Made by a program: the position numbers and the translations under genes. Shown piece after piece: positions 17,950-25,924 of a stretch of DNA of 64,000 nt. Position 1 is the stretch's first letter; each line of letters begins with the position of its first letter. This DNA is from Dyella terrae (GTDB lineage: Bacteria > Pseudomonadota > Gammaproteobacteria > Xanthomonadales > Rhodanobacteraceae): positions 124,001 to 188,000 of the forward strand of contig NZ_SIZZ01000004.1 of NCBI RefSeq assembly GCF_004322705.1, read 5' to 3'. Under the pieces are notes generated by a model. The model was not told the DNA's origin. It made no database searches and saw only the letters and a list, made by a program, of their open reading frames with translations.

Positions 17950-18834
17950 TCACTTCTTCCGGGCGCGAGGATGGGCGGCGTCGTACACCTTCGCCAGATG
18001 CTGGAAGTCGAGGTGCGTGTAGATCTGCGTGGTGGCGATGTCGGCGTGGCCGAGCAACTCCTGCACCGCGCGCAGATCACCCGACGATTCAAGCATGTGA
18101 CTGGCGAACGTATGCCGCAGCAGATGCGGGTGCACCCGCTTGGCAAAACCCTGCTGCAGAGCGAGCGTCTTCAAGCGTGCCTGTACGGTGCGGGGACTGA
18201 TCGGCGCGCCACCGCGACCACGGAAGACCGGCGAGTCCGGCGCCATGCCCTCGGCCGCGCCATGCGTGCGCAGGGCGGTGATCGCATGGCGACCCACGGG
18301 CACGATGCGCGTCTTGTTGCCCTTGCCGAGGACGCGCACTTCGCCGTTGTCCAGGTCCAGGTCCATCCAGCGCAGGCCGATCAGTTCGGACAGGCGCAGG
18401 CCGGACGAATAGAAAAGCTCAAGCATCGCGCGATCACGCAGGGTGAGCGCGCCACCGCTGTCGCTTTCCACCAGCGTCGTGGCTTCGTCGACATCGAGGA
18501 CTTCGGGCAGCTTGCGATGCACTTTGGGACCGCGCACGCCGGCCACCGGATCGTGCTCCATCACGCCTTCGCGCCGCAGCTGGCGAAACAGGCTGCGACA
18601 GGAGGACAACAGGCGCTGCAGACTCTTGGGTGACAGGCCGCCACGATGTTCGGCGGCGACAAAGTGGCGCATGCGGTGCGCGTCCAGATCGGTGAGCGCA
18701 GCAACCTGCTGCGATTCCATCCAGCGCAGCAGCTTGTCCAGGTCGCGTCGGTAGCCATCGATGGTGTGCGGCGAGGCTTTGCGTTCGCTCGCCAGGCGCG
18801 TCAGCCAGGCTTGCACCTGAGCGCGCGCATCCAC
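17950..18834 (-). CDS. xerC: Tyrosine recombinase XerC
   Basis: Resolves chromosome dimers at dif with XerD, triggered by FtsK. It has 294 residues with an N-terminal SAM-like domain (1-90) and a catalytic domain carrying SGLRLSEL, HPHLLRHTFASHML, LGHADI and nucleophile Tyr272 in TQIYTHLD. It starts at a GTG one base after the stop of the upstream DUF484 gene, so translation is coupled. Confidence 0.95.
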   Translation of the reverse strand: MDARAQVQAWLTRLASERKASPHTIDGYRRDLDKLLRWMESQQVAALTDLDAHRMRHFVAAEHRGGLSPKSLQRLLSSCRSLFRQLRREGVMEHDPVAGVRGPKVHRKLPEVLDVDEATTLVESDSGGALTLRDRAMLELFYSSGLRLSELIGLRWMDLDLDNGEVRVLGKGNKTRIVPVGRHAITALRTHGAAEGMAPDSPVFRGRGGAPISPRTVQARLKTLALQQGFAKRVHPHLLRHTFASHMLESSGDLRAVQELLGHADIATTQIYTHLDFQHLAKVYDAAHPRARKK

Positions 18835-18835
18835 C

Positions 18836-19519
18836 TCAGGCGCCGTCCTGCGACCGCAACAGGGCAGCCGTCACGGTCGCGGCAATCATCTTCAGGAACA
18901 GCGTGCCCATGCCCGGCTGGAAATGGTCGACGTCGCCGCTGCCGATGGCCAGGATGCCCAGTTCACCCAATGGCATCAGCGCTGATGACTGGACTTCCGG
19001 CGCATGGTCGCCGAACAGCCGGTACAGACGTTCGGCCGACAGGCGTCCCGCGATGGGCTCGTGGTGCGCCAGGAAATCCGCGAACTCCGGCAACTCGGCG
19101 CGGCCGCCCGGCACCTGCACGAGCCAGTCCGCTGGCGGCAACGTTGCCGGGCCGAACATCAGCAGGCGCACCTGGTCGGTCTTGAAGTCTTCGGACAACT
19201 TGGCGATCACGCTGCGCGCGGCCAGTGCCGGCGTGCTCGCGCGCAGTACGGTGACGTTGAGGTCATGTACGCGCTGCATCAGCTTTTCGTTCTCGGCCGC
19301 AATGACGGTCAGCTCCGCCAGGCGCCGTTCCAGCTCACCGTTCTTGTCGCGCAGGTTCTGCAACTGATACACCGCCAACGATGCAACCGGGCCTTGTTCG
19401 CGCGGCAAGGTCAGCTGGGCGGCAAGGTCCGGGAAGTCGTTGAGGAATTCCGGGTGGCGACGCAGATACGCCGCGACGTCCTTGGCCTGGAGCGTGTCAT
19501 CGAGTGCAGTGTCGGTCAT
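18836..19519 (-). CDS. DUF484 family protein
   Basis: GAF-like cytoplasmic protein of unknown biochemical role (YigA family), regularly found between dapF and xerC. The start is set at the ATG at 19519 (MTDTALDDTLQAKDVAAYL), with AGGTA upstream. The N-terminal helix VAAYLRRHPEFLNDFPDLAAQL is the DUF484 signature, followed by a coiled-coil (40-85) and a GAF-like domain ending FLKMIAATVTAALL. Length is 227 residues. Confidence 0.9.
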   Translation of the reverse strand: MTDTALDDTLQAKDVAAYLRRHPEFLNDFPDLAAQLTLPREQGPVASLAVYQLQNLRDKNGELERRLAELTVIAAENEKLMQRVHDLNVTVLRASTPALAARSVIAKLSEDFKTDQVRLLMFGPATLPPADWLVQVPGGRAELPEFADFLAHHEPIAGRLSAERLYRLFGDHAPEVQSSALMPLGELGILAIGSGDVDHFQPGMGTLFLKMIAATVTAALLRSQDGA

Positions 19520-19620
19520 GCGCTTCGTACCTCGGTGGGGCGGTATCACACGGGTGCTGGGGGCGAGGGTACTGCATGTGCGCCACCTTGCGGGTGGGGC
19601 CGCTCGCTTTGCTCGCTGTG

Positions 19621-19756
19621 AGGTCGCGCCTGCGGCGCTGTAAACGGTGAACGGTGAACGGAGAAAAGCAGAGCTAACGGTTGCCTGGACCCGCTCTTAC
19701 CTGTTCACCGTTTACAGCCCGCGCAGCGGGCGAATTCACAGGGCGCGTCAGCGCCC
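19621..19756. repeat. Palindromic intergenic element, copy d (overlaps dapF end)
   Basis: The left arm has TGTAAAC-GGTGAAC-GGTGAAC and the right arm GTTCACCGTTTACA ends at 19715. The last hairpin GGGCGC-gtca-GCGCCC (19741-19756) contains the dapF stop codon in its loop, so the element overlaps the gene by nine bases. Confidence 0.88.
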
Positions 19757-20593
19757 GGCCTCACCCAGCCACTCGCCCTCGAACACGAAGGCGGCCGGAC
19801 CGGTCATCCACAAGGTGTGCCCCGGCCCTTGCCAGTCAATCTGAAGGCTGCCGCCAGGGAGATCGACGCGCACGCTGTCATCGACCTCGCCGCGCTGGTG
19901 CATGACGGCCATGGCGGCGCAAGCGCCCGTGCCGCAGGCGAGCGTCCAGCCGCTGCCGCGTTCGTGGACGCGCAGGCGCAGGTGCGTGCGGTCGATCACC
20001 TGCACGAAGCCGGTGTTGGCGCCTTCCGGGAAACGGGCATGCGTGGACAGCAGCGGGCCGTGACGGAACATGCTCGCGGCACCGAGGTCGGGCACCACGA
20101 CTACCGCGTGCGGATTGCCCATGGACACGGCGCCGATCAGGAGATCCTCGCCACCCACGTCGATGTCGTAATGCGCGCCCGCGCCATCAGCCTGGAACGG
20201 AATGCGTGCCGGCGCGAAATCCGGTTCGCCCATGTCGACCGTCACCTGGTGCGGCGAGATGAGCCGCACCGTGACCGGACCCGACGGACTCTCCAGTCGC
20301 ACCGTCTCGCCCAGCGCCAGCGCGCCGGCACGGTGCAGCCAGGCGGCGACGCAACGCACGCCGTTACCACACTGGCCCGAGGACGAACCGTCGGCGTTCC
20401 AGATGCCGTAATAGAACGCGCACGACGGATCGCGCGGACGCTCGATGGTGATCAGCTGATCGAAGCCGACGCCATTGTGGCGATCGGCGATGGCGCGAAT
20501 CTCATCGGCGCCAAGGACCAACCCCTCGTGCCGGGCATCGATCATCACGAAATCGTTGCCGATGCCCTGCATCTTGGAGAAACGCAAATTCAT
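19748..20593 (-). CDS. dapF: Diaminopimelate epimerase
   Basis: Interconverts LL- and meso-diaminopimelate for peptidoglycan and lysine synthesis. The start at 20593 (MNLRFSKMQGIGNDFVMID) gives 281 residues; the longer open frame to 21082 is not family sequence. The two catalytic Cys motifs SGQCGNGVRC and LACGTGACA are present. The terminal Gly-Arg-stop is encoded inside a palindromic element. It lies 13 bp after lptM. Confidence 0.96.
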   Translation of the reverse strand: MNLRFSKMQGIGNDFVMIDARHEGLVLGADEIRAIADRHNGVGFDQLITIERPRDPSCAFYYGIWNADGSSSGQCGNGVRCVAAWLHRAGALALGETVRLESPSGPVTVRLISPHQVTVDMGEPDFAPARIPFQADGAGAHYDIDVGGEDLLIGAVSMGNPHAVVVVPDLGAASMFRHGPLLSTHARFPEGANTGFVQVIDRTHLRLRVHERGSGWTLACGTGACAAMAVMHQRGEVDDSVRVDLPGGSLQIDWQGPGHTLWMTGPAAFVFEGEWLGEAGR

Positions 20594-20606
20594 GACGGCC
20601 GTCGGC

Positions 20607-20768
20607 TCAGTGCTGTGCCGGTGTCGCCGCCGTGCTCGCGTGAGCAGGCGCGGCGGCCGCTGCCGGCGGAGTCGGCTTGGCCTCAGGCATGAACAGCGGG
20701 CCCTTGTTGCCACAACCGGCAAGCATGAGGGTGGCGACGCACATGAGGGTAAGAAGCAGCGGGCGCAT
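20607..20768 (-). CDS. lptM: LptM (YifL), small LPS-translocon lipoprotein
   Basis: A 53-residue lipoprotein with signal MRPLLLTLMCVATLMLAGC (lipid-bearing Cys19), the family motif GCGNKGPLFMPE and a Pro/Ala tail. In E. coli LptM assists LptD oxidative maturation. Gene order lptM-dapF-DUF484-xerC matches other gammaproteobacteria. The short frame starting at 20768 is preferred over an extension to 20918. Confidence 0.88.
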   Translation of the reverse strand: MRPLLLTLMCVATLMLAGCGNKGPLFMPEAKPTPPAAAAAPAHASTAATPAQH

Positions 20769-20998
20769 GGACAGTTCCTGGATGACGGCATGCCGGGTGG
20801 CTTGCCGCTGGATGGTAATGGATTTTGCCGGGAGGGTCGGGGCGACGCGCAGCAGCGCGCCTCGCCAGCGGCGACTCCCGGCCATTCCGCCGGCATCGTC
20901 GGAACGTAGCGGCGGCAAAGGCGTCGGCGCGCCGAATTCACGGGTTTCGCCGTTATCATGCGCGCCAGAGCCGCAGCTGACGCGGTGGAAGTCGAAGT

Positions 20999-21688
20999 AT
21001 GGATTGGACCACGCTCCTGCGCCTGCCCAGCACGATGTTGCTGGTGCTCGCTGCCATTGCCCTCCTGTTCACCCTGGTGCAACTGGTGGCGGTGCGATCA
21101 CGGCTGGATCAGGGACAGCCGCTGGCCGCAACCGGACGCGGCGTGCTCGTGCTGGTCGCCTTCTCCGTGACTCTGGTATTGGCCGGTGCCGGTTGGGGGT
21201 TGCGTGGCTATCGCATGCTGACCGAAGAGCAGCCGGTGCTCGATATCGACGCGCGCATCCTCTCGCCGCAACAGTGGTTGCTCACCCTGCACTGGCCCGA
21301 CGGCGCCACGCGGCAGGTGCGTCTTTCGGGAGACGCCTGGCGCGTCGAAGCAGTCGTCCTCAAGTGGACGGCGCCTGTGATGTTCGCGCACGTGCCTCCG
21401 TTCTATCGGCTCGACCGACTGTCGGGCCGCTATGACGACGCTGCGCAGGAAGCCCAGGCGCCCCGCACGGTCGTCGCACTGGATTCGCACGGCAGCCTCG
21501 ACGTGGTCGATCTCAAGCGCTTGCATCCGGGCTGGATCCCGGGCGTGGATACGGTTTTCGGCAGTGGCGTGTTCCTGCCGCTGGTCGACCAGGGCCACTA
21601 CAGCGTGTCGCTGATGAACACCGGCGCGCTGGTGGCGCGTCCGGATGAGGTGACCGAACAGCGCCTGCAACAGCCGTTCGGCGGCTGA
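20999..21688 (+). CDS. Membrane protein with two N-terminal TM helices, unknown function
   Basis: 229 residues. Transmembrane helices at about 12-32 (MLLVLAAIALLFTLVQLVAV) and 48-68 (GVLVLVAFSVTLVLAGAGWG) are followed by a periplasmic domain of about 155 residues with alternating beta-strand pattern. I know similar Xanthomonadales proteins only under loose names such as efflux-pump-like, which the sequence does not support. It is divergent from lptM (230 bp apart) and convergent with the GNAT gene (4 bp apart). Confidence 0.75.
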   Translation: MDWTTLLRLPSTMLLVLAAIALLFTLVQLVAVRSRLDQGQPLAATGRGVLVLVAFSVTLVLAGAGWGLRGYRMLTEEQPVLDIDARILSPQQWLLTLHWPDGATRQVRLSGDAWRVEAVVLKWTAPVMFAHVPPFYRLDRLSGRYDDAAQEAQAPRTVVALDSHGSLDVVDLKRLHPGWIPGVDTVFGSGVFLPLVDQGHYSVSLMNTGALVARPDEVTEQRLQQPFGG

Positions 21689-21692
21689 AGCC

Positions 21693-22184
21693 CTACGCCT
21701 TCTCGCGGTGCGTGCGCAGCGGCTTGGCGTAACGCCATCCGTCCGCGCCGTCTTCGTAGTACGACGGCAGTTCGGCGATACGGTGGTAGCCGAAGCGTTC
21801 GTAGATCGAGATCGCCGCCGCGTTGTCGGTCCGCACCTCCAGCCTCAGTTCCTTGCAGCCACGCCGGCGCGCATGCGATTCGGCAGCCTGGAGCAGGGCC
21901 GAACCCACGCCCTTGCCCCGTGCCTCGGCGTGCGTGGCGATCGAGTACAGGCGTGCAACCTTGCTGCCTTTGCGAAAGAAAACCACCGCCGTGCCGAGGA
22001 ATCGCCGGTGGTTGGCGCTGGCCACGAGCACCAGGGCGCTGTCGCTGTCCAGGTGGCGGCGATACTGCGCCCGACTGAGACGATCCGAGGCGAAGCTTGC
22101 CAGCTCCAGTGCCACCAGGTCATCGAGATCGGAAAGTTCGGCGCGGCGCACGCGCACGGCGGCCGTCGCAGGCATCGGGGTCAT
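21693..22184 (-). CDS. GNAT-family N-acetyltransferase
   Basis: 163 residues with the GNAT acetyl-CoA loop HAEARGKGVGSALLQ and the motif AAISIYERFGYH. The substrate is unknown. It is divergent from the RimK-type ligase gene (252 bp between starts), an association also proposed elsewhere for amidoligase systems, so the two may act on one product. The N-terminal MTPMPATA may be shorter, as an internal Met lies at residue 4. Confidence 0.88.
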   Translation of the reverse strand: MTPMPATAAVRVRRAELSDLDDLVALELASFASDRLSRAQYRRHLDSDSALVLVASANHRRFLGTAVVFFRKGSKVARLYSIATHAEARGKGVGSALLQAAESHARRRGCKELRLEVRTDNAAAISIYERFGYHRIAELPSYYEDGADGWRYAKPLRTHREKA

Positions 22185-22436
22185 CCAGGGATCCAGTCGG
22201 GCGGGGGCGGTCAGCCGTCAGGGCTAAGGCGAGCGCGGCACTCTAGACCCCTGACGTCGCGTCGGCAATGCCTGAAAGTTACTGCGGGCTGACGGACGCG
22301 CGCGCGGTCAGTTTTCTGAACGCCGGCGCACTTCCCGCCCTTGTGCGCCGACGGCCATGTGCCACACTTCGCCGCCTGTGCCGCCCCGTACCTGCACGAG
22401 ACGACACCCCGCGGCCTAGCGTTGAATTGAGGTGTC

Positions 22437-23921
22437 ATGACCCGTCTCGTCGTTGTCGTTGAGAAAGCTTCCGACTGGGAGTCGTACTACCCGTCCGTCG
22501 ACGTCATGACTGCCATGGATTACCTGCGCGAACCCATCGGCGCGGACGACGAGCGCACGCAGGTCATCAACCTCTGCCGCAGCTACAAATACCTCGGCAC
22601 CGGCTACTACGTGTCACTGCTCGCCGAGGCGCGCAGCCACAAGGTGCTGCCCTCCGTGCGCACGGTGAATGACCTGCGCCGGCGCTCGCTGTACGGCCTG
22701 GACATCGAAGACCTCAACCAGAAGCTCACCCACTTCCTGCCAGCCGGCGGACGCGACACAACCGACTTCGGCATCCTCGTGTACTTCGGCGAGACCGCGT
22801 ATCCCGCCCTGCAGGATCTCGCGCGCCAGGTCTTCGAACTGTTCCCGTGCCCGCTGCTGCGCATCGAGTTCGAGCGCGACCGCGTATGGCAGGTCAGTTC
22901 AATCAAGCCAGTGGGTCTGCATACGCTCGACGACGCGCAGGAAGACGCCTTCGCCGAATCGCTCGATCGCTTCTCGCGCAAGCTGTGGCGCAAGCCGCGT
23001 GTGCGCAAGCGCTATCGCTATGACATCGCCATGCTGGTCGATCCGAACGAAAGCATGCCGCCGTCGAACAAGAAGGCGCTGAAGTCCTTCATCCAGGCCG
23101 GCAAGGAACTGGGCATCGAAGTCGATCCCATCGGCAAGATCGACTACCAGCGCCTGGCCGAATACGACGGCCTGTTCATCCGCGAAACCACCGCCAGCGA
23201 CAACCACACCTACCGCTTCGCACATCGCGCGGAGAAGGAAGGCATGGTGGTCATCGACGATCCCAGTTCCATCCTTCGCTGCACCAACAAGATCTACCTC
23301 AACGACCTGATGATCTCGCGCAAGCTGGCCGTGCCGCGCACCGAGATCCTCTATCGCGACAACGCGAAGGGACTGAAGGACGTGGCGGCGAAGCTGGGCT
23401 TCCCGCTGGTACTGAAGATTCCGGACGGTTCGTTTTCTCGTGGCGTGGTCAAGGTGGAAAACGAAGCGGCACTGGAAAAGGCCACCAGCGAACTGTTCCA
23501 GCATTCCGCCTTGCTGCTGGCGCAGGAATTCGTCTACACCGAATTCGACTGGCGCATCGGCGTGCTGAATCACGAGGCGCTTTACGCCTGCAAGTACTAC
23601 ATGTCGCGCGGCCACTGGCAGATCTACAACCACGGCGCGAAGGGCACCGCAAAGTCCGGTGGCTTCGAAACGATCCCCGTGCGCGATGCACCGACGGAAA
23701 TCGTGAAGCTGGCGCTGAAGGCCACGGCGCCGATCGGCGATGGCTTGTATGGCGTGGATCTCAAGCAGGTCGGCGACAAGGCGGTGGTCATCGAAGTGAA
23801 CGACAATCCATCGATCGATGCCGGCGTGGAAGATGCGTATCTGGGCGAGGATCTTTATCGCCGGATCATGCAGGAGTTCGTGCGACGGCTGGAAATGAAG
23901 CGGTTGGGGTTGGCGGATTAG
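22437..23921 (+). CDS. RimK-type ATP-grasp amidoligase with RLAN-like N-domain
   Basis: 494 residues, longer than RimK (about 300). Residues 1-200 look like the RimK-like ATP-grasp N-terminal domain (MTRLVVVVEKASDWESYYPSVDV). Residues 270-490 form an ATP-grasp domain with LVLKIPDGSFSRGVVKV (ATP lysine), LLAQEFVYTEFDWRIGVLN and the Mg-binding VVIEVNDNPSIDAG. ATP-grasp ligases form amide bonds through acyl phosphates; the acid and amine here are unknown. It pairs with the divergent GNAT; no C39-type peptidase, a further partner in some such systems, is seen. Confidence 0.85.
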   Translation: MTRLVVVVEKASDWESYYPSVDVMTAMDYLREPIGADDERTQVINLCRSYKYLGTGYYVSLLAEARSHKVLPSVRTVNDLRRRSLYGLDIEDLNQKLTHFLPAGGRDTTDFGILVYFGETAYPALQDLARQVFELFPCPLLRIEFERDRVWQVSSIKPVGLHTLDDAQEDAFAESLDRFSRKLWRKPRVRKRYRYDIAMLVDPNESMPPSNKKALKSFIQAGKELGIEVDPIGKIDYQRLAEYDGLFIRETTASDNHTYRFAHRAEKEGMVVIDDPSSILRCTNKIYLNDLMISRKLAVPRTEILYRDNAKGLKDVAAKLGFPLVLKIPDGSFSRGVVKVENEAALEKATSELFQHSALLLAQEFVYTEFDWRIGVLNHEALYACKYYMSRGHWQIYNHGAKGTAKSGGFETIPVRDAPTEIVKLALKATAPIGDGLYGVDLKQVGDKAVVIEVNDNPSIDAGVEDAYLGEDLYRRIMQEFVRRLEMKRLGLAD

Positions 23922-23962
23922 GCTACCCATCGCTCAGGTAGAAACACACCATCGCACTATGT

Positions 23963-23990
23963 CGTCATTCCGGCTTTCGCCGGAATGACG
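23963..23990. repeat. Short REP-like palindrome (12-bp perfect stem, TTTC loop)
   Basis: CGTCATTCCGGC (23963-23974) and its exact complement (23979-23990) flank TTTC. It resembles the common gammaproteobacterial GTCATTCC..GGAATGAC intergenic repeats and differs from the large family in this window. It may also end the ligase transcript, although no T-tract follows. Confidence 0.7.
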
Positions 23991-24090
23991 GCCTTCGAGG
24001 GAGTGGCGTATGCGGGCGCGCATTCAACAGCGTTGATTGGCGAATCGCCATATCACCGCCTCCATCCCCCAACCCCCTACAATCCCCCGC

Positions 24091-24621
24091 ATGACCATCC
24101 GCACCTACCAAGGCATCACCCCCACCCTCGGCCAGCGCGTCTACGTCGACGAAGCGGCCACGATCATCGGTGCCGTCGAACTGGCCGACGACGTGTCGAT
24201 CTGGCCCGGAGCTGTCCTCCGCGGCGACGTCCACCACATCAAGGTAGGTGCACGCAGCAATATCCAGGATGGCGCGATCGTGCATGTCACGCATGACGGT
24301 CCGTATTCGCCGGGCGGGTTCCCGACCATCATCGGTGAGGGCGTGACGGTAGGGCACGGTGCGGTGATCCATGCTTGCACAATCGAGGATTACTGCCTGA
24401 TCGGCATGCACGCCACGATCCTCGATGGCGCGACGGTAAAGAAGTACGGCTTCGTCGGCGCCGGCAGTCTGATCCCGCCGGGCAAGGTGGTGGGTGAGCG
24501 TGAACTTTGGGTGGGCAATCCCGCCAAATGCGTGCGGGTGTTGACCGACCAGCAGGTCGAGCAGCTGCACTACTCCGCCGACCATTACGTGCGGATCAAG
24601 GATAACTACCTGGCCGGCTGA
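24091..24621 (+). CDS. Gamma-class carbonic anhydrase-like protein (YrdA/CaiE family)
   Basis: 176 residues of left-handed beta-helix hexapeptide repeats, starting at the ATG at 24091 (MTIRTYQGITPTLG). The motifs PGAVLRGDVHHIKVG, NIQDGAIVHVTH and VTVGHGAVIHACTI supply the metal-binding His residues of the gamma-CA fold. Many members show weak or no hydratase activity, so the physiological role is open. Confidence 0.9.
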   Translation: MTIRTYQGITPTLGQRVYVDEAATIIGAVELADDVSIWPGAVLRGDVHHIKVGARSNIQDGAIVHVTHDGPYSPGGFPTIIGEGVTVGHGAVIHACTIEDYCLIGMHATILDGATVKKYGFVGAGSLIPPGKVVGERELWVGNPAKCVRVLTDQQVEQLHYSADHYVRIKDNYLAG

Positions 24622-24641
24622 CGCCGACCGCACGGCCGCGA

Positions 24642-25196
24642 TTACTGCTGACCGGCGGCCGCGGCAGCCTGCGCCTGGATGATCGCGGCCTTGGCTTCGT
24701 CTTCGCGAATCTGGATCTGTCGCTGCGCATCGAGCTTGCCGCCGAGCAGGGCGAGTTTGTAGTTGGTGCCATCGAACTCGCGCAGAAGGCTCAGTTCGCG
24801 CTGGGCTTCATCGAGATTGTTGTCGTTGATCGAACGCTCGATGTCGTCGGCGGCCGGTTCGAAGAGGTCGCGCAGGCCAGCCATGGCGGTTGCATTCTCC
24901 GGTTCCAGCTGCAACACGCTGAGGTAGAACTCATAGGCATTGGCGCCCGCCGGCGCCACCAGGCGCCTTTCATCGACGGCGCCCTTGGCCAGGCCCAGGA
25001 GGATGCCCGAGCCGCTGTTGTCGTCGGCGCCCCCGGCACTGGATGCGATGGCCGGCGCGGCGGCTTTCATGGCCGCGCGAAACCCGTCGGACGACGGGCG
25101 CGTCAGCCAGAACGCAGCACCACCCAGGACGACGAGGATCGGCAGGGCAACGATCAGCACGCGTCGGCGCGACGCGGCGGCAAGCTCAGTGGACAT
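24642..25196 (-). CDS. Single-span membrane protein, paralogue of the TonB-like protein nearby
   Basis: 184 residues from the ATG at 25196 (MSTELAAASRRRVLIVALP). One TM helix (about 12-30) precedes a helical periplasmic domain. The segment APAGANAYEFYLSVLQLEPENATAMAGLRDLF matches, position for position, APAGDNAMEWYLRVLQQEPRNRAAQDALREIF in the 25925-26908 protein, but this copy lacks the TonB C-terminal domain. It therefore looks like a truncated or specialised duplicate. Function unknown. Confidence 0.75.
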   Translation of the reverse strand: MSTELAAASRRRVLIVALPILVVLGGAAFWLTRPSSDGFRAAMKAAAPAIASSAGGADDNSGSGILLGLAKGAVDERRLVAPAGANAYEFYLSVLQLEPENATAMAGLRDLFEPAADDIERSINDNNLDEAQRELSLLREFDGTNYKLALLGGKLDAQRQIQIREDEAKAAIIQAQAAAAAGQQ

Positions 25197-25334
25197 GGTG
25201 GTGGCATCGGTGGAGGCCGCGCTTCTGACATGCACAACGCATGCCCCTTCGGCGGGGCGCCACGGTAGCCACGGCATGTGTCAGCGATGTGACGGCGCTC
25301 GCGCGACGTCCATGCATGACTTCCTGCCTGTGCG

Positions 25335-25628
25335 TCAGCCGAAGCGGCCACCGGTGATGCGGCCTTCCTTGTCCAGCTCGGCGAAATAGCGGCTGTTGTT
25401 GGCGCGCACTTCCATCGTCGTCATCGTGCCGGGCAGCACCAGCTGCACGTCCGGATAACGCTGGTGGAACTGGTCAGGCGTCGGGTGCGTGGCGATGAAA
25501 GCATCGAAGGAATGCATGTCGGTGACGAAACCGGCGACCGGATTGCTGGTTTGCGGCGCGGCCTGATTGCAGGCCCCCAGGGCAAGGGCGATGGCGATGA
25601 CAAAAGGAGCGATGACGAACTTGCGCAT
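25335..25628 (-). CDS. Small predicted lipoprotein, 97 aa
   Basis: The signal MRKFVIAPFVIAIALALGAC gives a lipobox with Cys20; the start at 25628 is preferred over 25658 because it begins the signal peptide. The mature part (PDQFHQRYPDVQLVLPGTMTTMEVRANNSRYF) ends in FG with no recognised domain. It lies between the two paralogous TonB-like genes. Confidence 0.75.
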   Translation of the reverse strand: MRKFVIAPFVIAIALALGACNQAAPQTSNPVAGFVTDMHSFDAFIATHPTPDQFHQRYPDVQLVLPGTMTTMEVRANNSRYFAELDKEGRITGGRFG

Positions 25629-25734
25629 GGGTGTTCTCCAGGACGGCGCGGGCATCATGCACGGGTCGACCTTTCCGGAGGAGTCCCGAAAGGCGCAGTG
25701 CCGTCTTAACGTTGATTGAGCTTTGTCTGACTTG

Positions 25735-25770
25735 GCCCCCCAGTTTCGGAGTCCTCCGAAACTGGGGGGC
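25735..25770. repeat. Perfect 16-bp stem hairpin with 4-nt loop
   Basis: GCCCCCCAGTTTCGGA (25735-25750), GTCC, then the exact complement (25755-25770). No T-tract follows in either direction. It stands just outside palindromic element e. Confidence 0.8.
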
Positions 25771-25790
25771 GCTCGCGTTGCTCGCGGTGA

Positions 25791-25917
25791 AGTCGCGCCT
25801 TCGGCGCTGTAAACGGTAAACGGAGAAGTGCAGAGCTCACGATCACCTGGATCTGCTCTTACTGTTCACCGTTTACAGCCCGCGCAGCGGGCGACCCCGC
25901 AGGGCGCGTCAGCGCCC
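25791..25917. repeat. Palindromic intergenic element, copy e
   Basis: GCGCC-tt(c)-GGCGC, then a left arm TGTAAAC-GGTAAAC from 25808 and a right arm ending GTTCACCGTTTACA at 25877. CCCGC-gca-GCGGG and GGGCGC-gtca-GCGCCC follow. It ends eight bases before the stop of the TonB-like gene. Confidence 0.88.
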
Positions 25918-25924
25918 GGCGCCA

